From DATJLY01 sp035518375 (GTDB lineage: Bacteria > Pseudomonadota > Alphaproteobacteria > ATCC43930 > CGMCC-115725): 64,000 nt of DNA. Below are positions 35,119 to 43,780 of the stretch, piece after piece. A program made the position numbers and the translations under genes. The notes below the pieces were generated by a model. The model was not told the DNA's origin, ran no database searches, and saw only the letters and a list, made by a program, of their open reading frames with translations. Within the stretch, counting starts at the first letter, position 1. Each line of letters begins with the position of its first letter. Location: assembly GCA_035518375.1 (NCBI GenBank), contig DATIXQ010000136.1:33769-97768 (forward strand), in the 5' to 3' direction.

Positions 35119-36739
35119 AAGCGACTTCGACTACATAATCGTCGGCGCGGGTTCGGCCGGATGCGTGCTCGCGAACCGCCTCACGCAGGACGAGCGCGTC
35201 TCGGTCTGCCTCGTGGAGGCGGGCGCGAGCGACACGGGCGTGACGCGGCTCAAGGTCGATCTGCCCGCCGGCAACACGCTGCTGCTGTCGGATGCGGAGT
35301 TCAACTGGGGCTATCTCTACGAGGGCGCCGCGGGGCTCCATCACGCGGCGATCCCGGCGCATCGCGGGCGGCTCGCCGGCGGCTCGAGCGCCGTCAACGG
35401 CATGGTCTATATGCGCGGGCACCGGCGCGACTATGACGGCTGGGCGGCGGCGGGAAATCCCGGCTGGTCTTATGACGACGTGCTGCCGGTGTTTCGGCGG
35501 CTCGAACATCACGAGGCGGGCGAGGACGAGTTTCACGGGCAGGGCGGCGAGCTCAACGTCGCGAAGCTGCGCTGGCTCTCGCCGCTGACGCAGGCCTTCC
35601 TCGCCGGAGCCGAGGAGACGCAGTATCCGCGCAGCGCCGACTTCAACGGCGCGCGCCAGGACGGGTTTGGCGCACACGAGGTGACGCAGAAGAACGGCAA
35701 GCGCTGGAGCGCCGCGCGCGCCTTCCTCGATCCGGTGCGCCAGCGCAAGAACCTCACCGTCGTGCACGCTGCGCTGGCGCTCCGCGTGCGGCTCGACGGC
35801 AAGCGCGCCGTGGGGGTCACGGTACGCGTCGATGGCGCCGAGCGCGCGCTTTCGGCGCGGCGCGAGACCATCATCGCCGGCGGCGCCTTCAACTCACCGC
35901 AGCTTCTGATGCTGTCGGGGATCGGGCCGGGCGCGGCGCTCACACCCCACGGCATCGACGTGAAGCACGAGCTGCCAGGCGTCGGGCGCAATCTCCACGA
36001 CCATCCGACCGGCTGGGTCCAGGTCGAGGATCGCTCGGCGCGGAGCTTCGCGCTGTCGCCCCGCGCGCTGCCGTGGCTGGCGGGCGCGGTCGCATCCTAT
36101 GTGCTCGCGCGGCAGGGGCCGCTCACGTCCAACATCGTCGAGGCCGGCGGCTTCGTCCGTACCGAGCCCGACCTGCCCTCGCCCGACATCCAGTTCGTGT
36201 TCATGCCGGCGATCAAGGATTTCTCGCGCTGGCTCTCGCGCACGCACGGGTTCGGGCTGGGCGCGATATTGCTGCAGCCGAAAAGCCGCGGGCAAGTGGA
36301 GCTCGCGTCCGCCGATCCGGCGGCGCGGCCAAAACTTCATCCGCGCTTCCTTGAGCACGCGGACGACGTGGCGCGGCTCGTCAAGGGCGTGCGCATCGCG
36401 CGGCAGATCCTCGCGGCGCCCGCGTTCCAGAGCGTCCGCGGCAGCGAGATCCGGCCCGGCGCGGGCGTCGATAGCACGGGCGCGATCGAGGCCTATCTCC
36501 GCGCGAACCTCGCGACCTCGTTCCATCCCGCCGGCACGTGCAAGATGGGGCCCGCGAGCGATCCCATGGCGGTGGTCGATGCGCGGCTCAAGGTGCACGG
36601 GCTCGAGTCTTTACGCATCATCGACGCCTCGATCATGCCGAGCGTCACGAGCGGCAACACCAACGCCCCCACCATGATGATCGCCGAGCAGGGCGCGCGT
36701 TTCGTGCGCGAGGACGCGCGGGTGAGCCTCCCACCCTAA
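35111..36739 (+). CDS. GMC-family FAD oxidoreductase (choline dehydrogenase-like)
   Basis: The protein has 542 aa. The FAD motif 'VGAGSAGCVLANRL' is at about 12-25, with 'GGSSAVNGMVYMRGH' as the GMC signature. The catalytic His is in 'SFHPAGTCKMG' and the paired Asn/His region in 'SGNTNAPTMM'. It oxidises an alcohol to an aldehyde. It starts inside the last codons of the ubiD-like gene, so the two products are made together and probably act in sequence on one compound. Confidence 0.92.
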   Translation: MAESDFDYIIVGAGSAGCVLANRLTQDERVSVCLVEAGASDTGVTRLKVDLPAGNTLLLSDAEFNWGYLYEGAAGLHHAAIPAHRGRLAGGSSAVNGMVYMRGHRRDYDGWAAAGNPGWSYDDVLPVFRRLEHHEAGEDEFHGQGGELNVAKLRWLSPLTQAFLAGAEETQYPRSADFNGARQDGFGAHEVTQKNGKRWSAARAFLDPVRQRKNLTVVHAALALRVRLDGKRAVGVTVRVDGAERALSARRETIIAGGAFNSPQLLMLSGIGPGAALTPHGIDVKHELPGVGRNLHDHPTGWVQVEDRSARSFALSPRALPWLAGAVASYVLARQGPLTSNIVEAGGFVRTEPDLPSPDIQFVFMPAIKDFSRWLSRTHGFGLGAILLQPKSRGQVELASADPAARPKLHPRFLEHADDVARLVKGVRIARQILAAPAFQSVRGSEIRPGAGVDSTGAIEAYLRANLATSFHPAGTCKMGPASDPMAVVDARLKVHGLESLRIIDASIMPSVTSGNTNAPTMMIAEQGARFVREDARVSLPP

Positions 36740-36774
36740 CCTCCCCCTCCAGGGGGTGGGAATGGGCCGCCCCG

Positions 36775-36803
36775 TTGCGCAGGTGGCGCCCGGGGGCCAT
36801 GAT
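36775..36803 (+). promoter_or_regulatory. Possible promoter of the D-aminoacylase-like gene
   Basis: TTGCGC (36775-36780), 17 bases, then CATGAT (36798-36803). Both boxes are partial matches (3 and 4 of 6). The predicted start near 36810 leaves GGGAGGAC before the ATG at 36828. Confidence 0.25.
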
Positions 36804-36827
36804 GCTCCGGCATCTCGGGAGGACTCG

Positions 36828-38543
36828 ATGCACGACATCGTCATCCGCGGCGGCACCATCATCGACGGGACCGGAACCCCGGGCGTCACCGGCGACCTCG
36901 CCCTTGACGGCGAGAAGATCGCGCAGGTGGGCGGCAAGGCGGGCCCAGGCAAGCGCGAGATCGACGCCGCAGGCCTTGTCGTGGCGCCGGGCTGGGTGGA
37001 CGTGCACACGCACTATGACGGCCAGGCGACGTGGGACCCGCTTCTCGCGCCGTCGTCCTGGCATGGCGTGACGACGCTCATGTTCGGCAATTGCGGCGTC
37101 GGCTTTGCGCCGGCACGGCCCGAGCATCGCGCGGCGCTCATGGACCTGATGGAGGGCGTCGAGGAGATTCCGGGCGCCGTCATGGCCGAAGGGCTCGCCT
37201 GGGATTGGCAGAGCTTCCCCGAGTTCCTGGACGCGGTCGAGCGCTTCCCGCGCGCGATCGACGTGGCGGCGCAGATCGCGCACCATCCGCTCCGCGTCTT
37301 CGTCATGGGCGACCGCGCCGTGCGGCTCGAAGCGGCAACCGACGACGACATCGCCGAGATGCGCAAGCTCACTTACGAGGCGCTCAAAGCCGGCGCCTTC
37401 GGTTTCACCACCTCGCGCACCAATTCGCACAAGACGACGCGCGGCGAGATGGTGCCAGCGCGCTTCGCCGAGGCGAAGGAGCTCCTGGGGATCGGCAAGG
37501 CGCTCGGCGATGCCGGCACCGGCGCCTTCGGCATGAACAGCGATTTCGACGACGAGGTCGCGGAAGTCGCGTGGATGACCAAGCTCGCCAAGGAGACCGG
37601 ACGGCCGGTGTGGTTCCTGCTGACCGACCGCTATACCGATCCGGTACGCTGGCGCCGCCTCATCGGCGAGGTGCATCGCGCGCGCAGGAGCGGCGCTCAC
37701 CTCACGGCGCAGATTTCCGGCCGGCCGATCGGCGTCATCCTCGGCATCGGGCTCGCGCTCAACCCGTTCTCGATCCGGCCGAGTTATGCGCCGCTCAAGA
37801 ACCTGTCGCGCGCGGAGCAGCTCGCGAAGCTGCGCACGCCCGAATGGCGGCGCACGATTCTGGCCGACCAGCCGTCGCCCGAGATCCTCGCGCGGCTGGC
37901 GCAGTTCCGCCAAGCGATCGCCACGCGTTGGGAGGGGATCTATGTCATGGGCAACCCGCCCGACTACGAGCCGCCGCCGGAGGCGTCGATCGCCGCGATC
38001 GCGAAGCGCGGCAACCGCTCGCCCGACGAGGTCGCCTACGATTATCTCACCGAGGCCGAGGACCGGTTCCTGTTCTTCCCAGTGACCGGCTACACCACCG
38101 GCGACCACGAGCCCATCCGCGAGATGCTTTTGGACGATGCAACGCTTCTGGGCCTCTCGGACGGCGGCGCGCATTGTGGCTCGATCATCGACGCCGGCGT
38201 GCCGAGCTACATGCTCATGCACTGGGCGCGCGACCGGAAGCGGGGCCCGCGCCTTCCGCTCGAGCTGATGATCAAGCGTCAGACCAGCGACACCGCGAAC
38301 TTCTTCGGCTTTGCCGACCGCGGCCGGCTCAAGGAGGGCTTGCGTGCCGACGTCAACATCGTCGACTACTCGGGCATGAAGATCCACGCCCCCGAGATCG
38401 TCAACGACCTGCCGGCCGGCGGCCAGCGCCTCGTGCAGCGCGTCGAAGGCTACGAGGCGACGATCTGCGCCGGCCAGCCCATCTTCGAGAAGGGCGAGCA
38501 TACGGGCGCGCTTCCCGGCCGCCTCGTCCGCGCGGGAAGGTAG
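36828..38543 (+). CDS. D-aminoacylase / N-acyl-D-amino-acid deacylase-like amidohydrolase
   Basis: The protein has 571 aa. The ATG at 36828 follows GGGAGGAC; the earlier frame is not supported. 'DIVIRGGTIIDGTG' and 'APGWVDVHTHYDGQ' give the small beta domain and the HxH metal motif; 'GHG'-type and 'LSDGGAHC' motifs near residue 445 complete the barrel with a metal/catalytic Asp. Relatives remove acyl groups from D-amino acids or act on cyclic amides. It is in line with the ubiD-like and GMC genes and may be expressed with them from its own promoter. Confidence 0.87.
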   Translation: MHDIVIRGGTIIDGTGTPGVTGDLALDGEKIAQVGGKAGPGKREIDAAGLVVAPGWVDVHTHYDGQATWDPLLAPSSWHGVTTLMFGNCGVGFAPARPEHRAALMDLMEGVEEIPGAVMAEGLAWDWQSFPEFLDAVERFPRAIDVAAQIAHHPLRVFVMGDRAVRLEAATDDDIAEMRKLTYEALKAGAFGFTTSRTNSHKTTRGEMVPARFAEAKELLGIGKALGDAGTGAFGMNSDFDDEVAEVAWMTKLAKETGRPVWFLLTDRYTDPVRWRRLIGEVHRARRSGAHLTAQISGRPIGVILGIGLALNPFSIRPSYAPLKNLSRAEQLAKLRTPEWRRTILADQPSPEILARLAQFRQAIATRWEGIYVMGNPPDYEPPPEASIAAIAKRGNRSPDEVAYDYLTEAEDRFLFFPVTGYTTGDHEPIREMLLDDATLLGLSDGGAHCGSIIDAGVPSYMLMHWARDRKRGPRLPLELMIKRQTSDTANFFGFADRGRLKEGLRADVNIVDYSGMKIHAPEIVNDLPAGGQRLVQRVEGYEATICAGQPIFEKGEHTGALPGRLVRAGR

Positions 38544-38566
38544 CTCTCAGCCCGTATTTACCACGC

Positions 38567-38648
38567 CGTCATGGCCGGGCTTGTCCCGGCCATCCACGTG
38601 TGTAGCCTCAAGAACCCGTAGATGCCCGGCACAAGGCCGGGCATGACG
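38567..38648. repeat. REP-like pair of palindromes
   Basis: Two perfect hairpins (9-bp stem, 5-base loop each) at 38571-38593 and 38622-38644 are arranged head to head, with outer arms starting CGTCATGGCCGGGC and ending GCCGGGCATGACG. Such pairs are common extragenic repeats in alphaproteobacteria. The second arm reaches to the edge of the next gene, which argues against that gene's most upstream start. Confidence 0.85.
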
Positions 38649-38673
38649 AGTGAGAGGGGCGGTCGTCGTGACT

Positions 38674-40275
38674 ATGGTGGTTTCCGGAAAAATCCCCGTG
38701 CTGATCGCGGGCGGCGGGCCCGTGGGCCTTGCGCTCGCGATCGAGCTGGGCATGTCCGGCATCGCCTGTCTCCTGGTCGAGCGTCGCGACGGCAGCGTCA
38801 GCGTGCCGAAGATGAGCGGGCTCTCGACGCGCAGCATGGAGCTGAACCGGCGCTGGGGCGTCGCCGAGCAGGCGAAGCACGCGGGCTGGCCCATGACGCA
38901 TCCCAACGACTTCGTCTACTGCACGAGCCTCGCGGGGCGCGAGCTCGCGCGCTCGAAGATGCCGTCCTACGCCGAGCAGAAGCTTTCCTACACGCCCGAG
39001 CCCGGCTGTGGCTGCGCACAGATCTTCTACGACCCGATCTTGCTCGCCCGCGCGCGCGAGCTGCCGGGCGTGACGATCCGGCACATGACCGCGCTCGAAA
39101 ACTTCGCCGAGGACGAGGACGGCGTACGCGCCACTTTGCGCGACATGACGAGCGGGCGGACGGAGGAAGTTGCCGCGCGCTATCTCGTCGGCTGCGACGG
39201 CGCGGACGGCACGGTCGCACGCGCGCTCGTGCGCGGCTATGAGGGCGAGGGCGTCGTCGCGGACAGCGTCAACGTCTATTTCCGCGCGCCCGACCTGCCG
39301 AAGATCCACGACAAGGGCTGGGCACGCTTCTACCGCTTCACCGACGCGCGCGGGACCTGGGGCGAGATCATCGGCATCGATGGCAAGGAGCGCTGGCGCC
39401 TCTCGGTGCTGCACGCCGATGCCGACTTCGACGGCGATGCGTATATGCGCCGGCTCGCTGGCGCGCCCCTTGGCTACGAGATCCTCTCCGTCATGAACTG
39501 GGAACGGCGCGAGCGCGTGGCCGAGCGCTATCGCGCGGGGTCCGTCTTCATCGCCGGCGACGCCGCGCACCAGAATTCGCCGACCGGCGGCCTCGGCCTC
39601 CACACCGGCCTCGCCGACGCGTGCGACTTGGGCTGGAAGCTCGCGGCCGCGCTCCGCGGCTGGGGCGGGGGGCGGCTCCTCGATTCCTATGAAGCCGAGC
39701 GCAAGCCCGTGGCGCTCGACAACGTGCGCGCCTCGACCGCAGAGTTCCGCGTTCTCGTCGACCTGCCGACCGGGCCCGAGATCGACGACGACAGCGAGGC
39801 GGGCGAAGCGCTGCGGCGGCGGTTCGCGGCCGAGTTCCGCCGCACCGGCGAGGTGCGCTCGGCGATCTATACGGAGAATCTACGCACCGGCTATTGCTAC
39901 GAGCCCTCGCCCATCTGCGTCGCCGATGGCACCACGCGCCCGCCGGTCGAGACAAAGGACTTCGTACCGGTGGCGCGGCCGGGAACACGCGCCCCGCATG
40001 CCTGGCTCGCCGACGGCCGCTCGACGCTCGATCTCTTCGGGCGCGGCTTCGTGCTTCTCCGGCTCGGGGGCCGAGCGCCCGGGGCGGACGCGATCGTCGG
40101 TGCGGCGCGAGCACGGAACGTCCCGCTCGAGGTGGTCGAGCTCGCGGATGCTGCGATTGCCGCGCTCTACGAGCGTGCGCTCGTGCTGGTGCGGCCCGAC
40201 GGCCACGTCGCGTGGCGCGCCGATGATCCGCCCAAGGACGCGCTCCCCCTCATCGACCGCGTCCGCGGGGCGTAA
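38674..40275 (+). CDS. FAD-dependent aromatic monooxygenase (PheA/TfdB/MhpA group)
   Basis: The protein has 533 aa from the ATG at 38674; GTG codons at 38650 and 38668 are alternatives, but the first abuts the REP pair. 'LIAGGGPVGLALAIEL' binds FAD, 'LVGCDGADG' is the DG motif and 'GDAAHQNSPTGGLGLHTG' the GD motif, with a C-terminal thioredoxin-like domain at about 400-530. It hydroxylates a phenolic ring with NAD(P)H and O2. It is the last gene of the ubiD-like/GMC/aminoacylase run, fitting an aromatic substrate. Confidence 0.9.
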   Translation: MVVSGKIPVLIAGGGPVGLALAIELGMSGIACLLVERRDGSVSVPKMSGLSTRSMELNRRWGVAEQAKHAGWPMTHPNDFVYCTSLAGRELARSKMPSYAEQKLSYTPEPGCGCAQIFYDPILLARARELPGVTIRHMTALENFAEDEDGVRATLRDMTSGRTEEVAARYLVGCDGADGTVARALVRGYEGEGVVADSVNVYFRAPDLPKIHDKGWARFYRFTDARGTWGEIIGIDGKERWRLSVLHADADFDGDAYMRRLAGAPLGYEILSVMNWERRERVAERYRAGSVFIAGDAAHQNSPTGGLGLHTGLADACDLGWKLAAALRGWGGGRLLDSYEAERKPVALDNVRASTAEFRVLVDLPTGPEIDDDSEAGEALRRRFAAEFRRTGEVRSAIYTENLRTGYCYEPSPICVADGTTRPPVETKDFVPVARPGTRAPHAWLADGRSTLDLFGRGFVLLRLGGRAPGADAIVGAARARNVPLEVVELADAAIAALYERALVLVRPDGHVAWRADDPPKDALPLIDRVRGA

Positions 40276-40291
40276 GGTTCACGCGATAGAA

Positions 40292-40363
40292 CTGCCATTG
40301 CGAGCGAAGCGAAGCAATCCCCGAGGGAGATTGCTTCGTCGCCGTCGCTCCTCGCAATGACAG
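40292..40363. repeat. 72-bp palindromic repeat element, copy 2
   Basis: The ends CTGCCATTGCGAG and CTCGCAATGACAG differ by one base from a perfect inverted repeat; the core AAGCAATC...GATTGCTT is kept. It is close to the copy at 17577-17647 and, like it, lies between the ends of two convergent genes, where it can fold as a terminator on either strand. Confidence 0.9.
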
Positions 40364-40367
40364 TGAC

Positions 40368-41681
40368 TCAGCGGCGGCGGGCCTTGCCGCGGGCGGCCTT
40401 GCGCGCGGGCGCGCGGCGCGGCGCGGCGCCGCGCTTTCCAGCCTTCGCGCGCTTTGCGGTCTTCGCTGGCTTCGCCGCCTTGCGCTTCGCCGCGGGCTTC
40501 CGCGCTGCGCCGGCGCCGGCCGAAGCACCCCGCGCCCACAGAATCTTGCTGGCGCGGCGCGCGCCCTCGGCCATCGCCTCGAACTTGGCCCAGCAGATTG
40601 ATTCGTGCCCGACGCGCGAGCCGATGCCGCAATCGGTGCCGGCCAAGACATTCTCGCGCCCGACGAGCCGCGCATAGCGCACGAGCCGTTCGGCCACGAG
40701 ATCGGGATGCTCGATGAAGTCCGTGCAGTGGCCGATGACGCCGGGGACGAGCGTCGACTCCTTCGGCAGCTTCGCCTTCTCGAACACGTTCCACTCATGC
40801 TCGTGGCAGGGGTTCGAGGCCTCGATCGAATAGCTCCCGGCCCTGACGCGGAAGATGATGTCGATGATGTCCTTCAAGGGAATGTCGTCGTGGTGCGGCC
40901 CGTGAAAGCTGCCCCAGCACACGTGGAGCCGCACGCGCTCGCGCGGGATGCCGCGGAGCGCATGGTTCAAGGCGTCGGCACGCATGATCGCGTATTTGCG
41001 ATATTCCGCGACACTCATGCGCGGCAGACAGTTCCAGCCATCGGGCAGGTCGGGATCGTCGATCTGCAGGAGCAAGCCCGAGTCCGTGATCGCCTTGTAT
41101 TCATCGTGCATCGCGTCGGCGATGGCATAGACGAACTCCTCGTCGTCCTTGTAGTGCTCGTTCGCCATCCAGTGCTCGATCGTGCCCGGCGTGTTCGCGG
41201 GCAGGAAGGCCTCGGCCACCTTTTCGCCTTCGAACGCCGCCTTGAAGCGATCGATGTCCTGCTGCAGATCGGCGTGACCCACATATTTCAGCGGCGCGAC
41301 GCAGACGGGAATGGTTGGCGCGCCGGGAAAGCGCGCGCGCGGATTTGCCTCGAAATAGGTCGCGAACTTCGTTGAATCGCGGGCCGTGATCTCGAGCCGG
41401 CGCTGCGTCGAGGCGGGTCGCGTTTCGTAGCCCGAGAGGCGTACGCGCACATAGTCGGTAAAATTCGATTTCGACAGCTCGCCGTCATTGACGCTGTCGA
41501 TGCCCGACTGCATCTGCTTGCGCACCACATCCGCCACCGCGTCATCGAGCCTGCGCGCGAGTTGGCCTTCGTCGTAAGGCTGGCCGCGCGACTTCGCCAT
41601 CACCATGTCGCGCACGTCGGGCGGGCGCGGCAGCGAGCCGGCATGCGTGACGAGAATTCGGTCGGTGCTGAAAATGGTCAT
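40368..41681 (-). CDS. Core-MetE protein, copy 3, with histone-H1-like basic C-terminal tail
   Basis: The protein has 437 aa. The ATG at 41681 follows GGAGGG. Residues 1-382 are the MetE catalytic barrel with the zinc ligands intact: H253 and C255 in 'LHVCWGSFHG', E287 in 'YSIEASN' and C351 in 'GTDCGIG'. It is closest to copy 1 (2045-3184). Residues 393-437 are an extra tail of Lys, Arg, Ala, Pro and Gly only (plus one Thr): 21 of 45 are basic and none acidic, like histone H1 or bacterial H1-like proteins. The tail suggests binding to nucleic acid or acidic surfaces; no function is known to me for such a fusion. Confidence 0.88.
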   Translation of the reverse strand: MTIFSTDRILVTHAGSLPRPPDVRDMVMAKSRGQPYDEGQLARRLDDAVADVVRKQMQSGIDSVNDGELSKSNFTDYVRVRLSGYETRPASTQRRLEITARDSTKFATYFEANPRARFPGAPTIPVCVAPLKYVGHADLQQDIDRFKAAFEGEKVAEAFLPANTPGTIEHWMANEHYKDDEEFVYAIADAMHDEYKAITDSGLLLQIDDPDLPDGWNCLPRMSVAEYRKYAIMRADALNHALRGIPRERVRLHVCWGSFHGPHHDDIPLKDIIDIIFRVRAGSYSIEASNPCHEHEWNVFEKAKLPKESTLVPGVIGHCTDFIEHPDLVAERLVRYARLVGRENVLAGTDCGIGSRVGHESICWAKFEAMAEGARRASKILWARGASAGAGAARKPAAKRKAAKPAKTAKRAKAGKRGAAPRRAPARKAARGKARRR

Positions 41682-41849
41682 GGGTTCCCTCCTTGGCGCA
41701 ATCTACCCTCGCCGCCGCGGCGGTGAAAGGGAGGCTCGGGCGCTCGGACGTTGCGAGAATGCCGGCTGCTTTCGCGCCGGCATGCGAGCGCGGCGCAGTG
41801 GGCGAGCGCCCACGACGCGGGCGCGGCGCTCGTACGGAAGCGATCGCGG

Positions 41850-43616
41850 CTAAGTCCGCAACTCGGCCTTGCGCAGGCCAAGCATGAACATCTCGACGTC
41901 AGCCGGATTTCGGAACGGCAGGCGCCCGATATGGTCCTCGAAAGAATAGTGAGGATTGATCTCTTCGAGCTCGCGCCAGACGCGGCGGGCTTCGGTAGCC
42001 TCGCCGAGATGGCCGAGCGCAGATATGAGATAGGCGCGTGACAAATCCGTGGTGGGTACGAGCTCGATACGGTTCCGGAAGCAGGCCGCCGCGGTCGCGT
42101 AATCGCGCGCGAAAAAATACGCGATGCCGAGGTTGTGCATGTTCTGCGTTTGGGCCGGGTCGAGGCGCATGGCCCGCTCGATCAGCGGTATGGCTTTCAG
42201 CGGCTCGCCACCATAGACGAGCGCCATTCCCCTGCCACTGAGCGCGAGCGCATAGTTGGGGCTAAGCGATAAGGCTACATCGCCCTCCGCGATCGCTCGG
42301 TCATAGTCATTGAGGAAAAGCGCGGCGGCCGCGGCGACGAAATGGGCGAAGGGATCCTTCTCGTCCTTCGCGATCGCCTCACGCGCGAGGCGGTCACCCT
42401 CGGCGAGTGCGGTGTCGGAAGCGCTGGTCCACCGGTTCTGATAATCGAACAGGTGGCCCATCGCGAGCCCGGCATAGGGCGCGCCGTAGGCGGGATCGAT
42501 CTCGATGGCGCGCCGGAAATCCGCCATGCACTGCTCGAAGATCTCGCGGTCCTTCCTCGGGCCGAACAGGCGCTCGCGCCCCCGCAGGAAAAGATCGTGC
42601 GCGGCGACGCTCTTCGTGCCGCCCGCACTGATCGCCGATTTGGCGGAGTCGGTCAAAGTGATCTTGAGCGCGCCGACGATCTGCTGCGTGAGATCGTCCT
42701 GCACCTCGAAAATATCGGTCAGGTTGCGGTCGTAGCGCTCGGCCCAGAGATGGCCGCCGTTCGCGGCCTCGATCAATTGCGCGTTGACGCGTACCCGATT
42801 GCCCGCCTTGCGGATGCTGCCTTCCAGGACGTATTGGACGCCAAGCTCGCGGCCGACCTGCTTAACGTCGACCGACTTGCCCTTATAGGTAAAGCTCGAG
42901 TTGCGTGCGATCACCTGGAGCGTCTGCAGCTTCGAGAGATCGGTGATGATGTCCTCGCTGATGCCGTCGGAGAAATACTCCTGTTCGGGATCGCCGCTCA
43001 TGTTGGTGAACGCGAGCACCGCGATCGAAATCTTGTCGGAAACCGGCAGCGCCGGCCCGGCGCGGGCCTCCGTCAGAGGCTGGCTCGCTTCGGCCACGAC
43101 CTGAAAAACCTCGATCGGGCGCGCGATGTTTTTGACGGTCTGCTCGCCGCGCGGCTCGAGCTTGAATGGAAGTTTGTCGCGCACCTGGTCGGCCGCCGAG
43201 CGCGATACGTAGATGCCGCCGGGTTCGGCCAGAGCCTCGATCCGGGCAGCGACATTGACCCCGTCGCCATAGATGTCGTCGCCGTCGACGATCACATCGC
43301 CGACATTGATGCCGATCCGAAGCTCGATCCGCGAGTCGTTGGACCGCGCGGCCTCGCCTTCACGCACTCTTTTCTGGACCTCGATCGCGCAACTGACGGC
43401 ATCGACGGCGCTCGCGAATTCAACGAGCGTTCCGTCGCCGATGAGCTTCACGGTGCGCCCCGAATGAGCCGCGATCATCGGATCGATGACGTCGCGACGG
43501 AGTGCTTTCAGCCGGCCAAGAGTTCCCGCCTCGTCGGCGCCCATGAGCCGCGAATATCCCACGACATCGGCCGACAGGATTGCCGCAAGCCTCCTCCGGA
43601 CACGCTCCTCCGCCAT
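41850..43616 (-). CDS. Class III adenylate/guanylate cyclase with TolB-like and TPR domains
   Basis: The protein has 588 aa. The cyclase homology domain (about 8-175) has both metal aspartates (D17 in 'SADVVGYS', D61 in 'LIGDGTLVEF'), the transition-state pair N121/R125 in 'GVNVAARIE', and a Lys at 57, so it should be active. Residues about 193-320 form a TolB/FlgO-like domain ('FSDGISEDIITDLSKL'), and the remainder is TPR repeats. The arrangement is common in Rhizobiales and Rhodospirillales; the sensory input is unknown. It is single on its strand, divergent from the second ACMSD-like gene. Confidence 0.9.
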   Translation of the reverse strand: MAEERVRRRLAAILSADVVGYSRLMGADEAGTLGRLKALRRDVIDPMIAAHSGRTVKLIGDGTLVEFASAVDAVSCAIEVQKRVREGEAARSNDSRIELRIGINVGDVIVDGDDIYGDGVNVAARIEALAEPGGIYVSRSAADQVRDKLPFKLEPRGEQTVKNIARPIEVFQVVAEASQPLTEARAGPALPVSDKISIAVLAFTNMSGDPEQEYFSDGISEDIITDLSKLQTLQVIARNSSFTYKGKSVDVKQVGRELGVQYVLEGSIRKAGNRVRVNAQLIEAANGGHLWAERYDRNLTDIFEVQDDLTQQIVGALKITLTDSAKSAISAGGTKSVAAHDLFLRGRERLFGPRKDREIFEQCMADFRRAIEIDPAYGAPYAGLAMGHLFDYQNRWTSASDTALAEGDRLAREAIAKDEKDPFAHFVAAAAALFLNDYDRAIAEGDVALSLSPNYALALSGRGMALVYGGEPLKAIPLIERAMRLDPAQTQNMHNLGIAYFFARDYATAAACFRNRIELVPTTDLSRAYLISALGHLGEATEARRVWRELEEINPHYSFEDHIGRLPFRNPADVEMFMLGLRKAELRT

Positions 43617-43780
43617 ACCGCCGGTGACTCTATGAGGCGCTGCGCAGGCTGTCCATCGCGGATCGAACTCCGTTGCGGGCCGCGCGGAGACTGCTCGGCC
43701 GCGCTCCTATGACCATTTCGCCGACCCGGCAAGGATGTTAGCGTAGCGGTGATCCCATTCCTCGAACTCGGGGCGCAGCA

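Noticed and set aside
36645..38501. 618-codon minus-strand frame opposite the D-aminoacylase-like gene
   Set aside because: Antisense shadow; the plus strand shows the metal motifs of an amidohydrolase.
38650..38673. GTG at 38650 as start of the aromatic monooxygenase
   Set aside because: It lies at the edge of the REP pair and adds only a short Val-rich stretch; the ATG at 38674 fits the length of relatives better.
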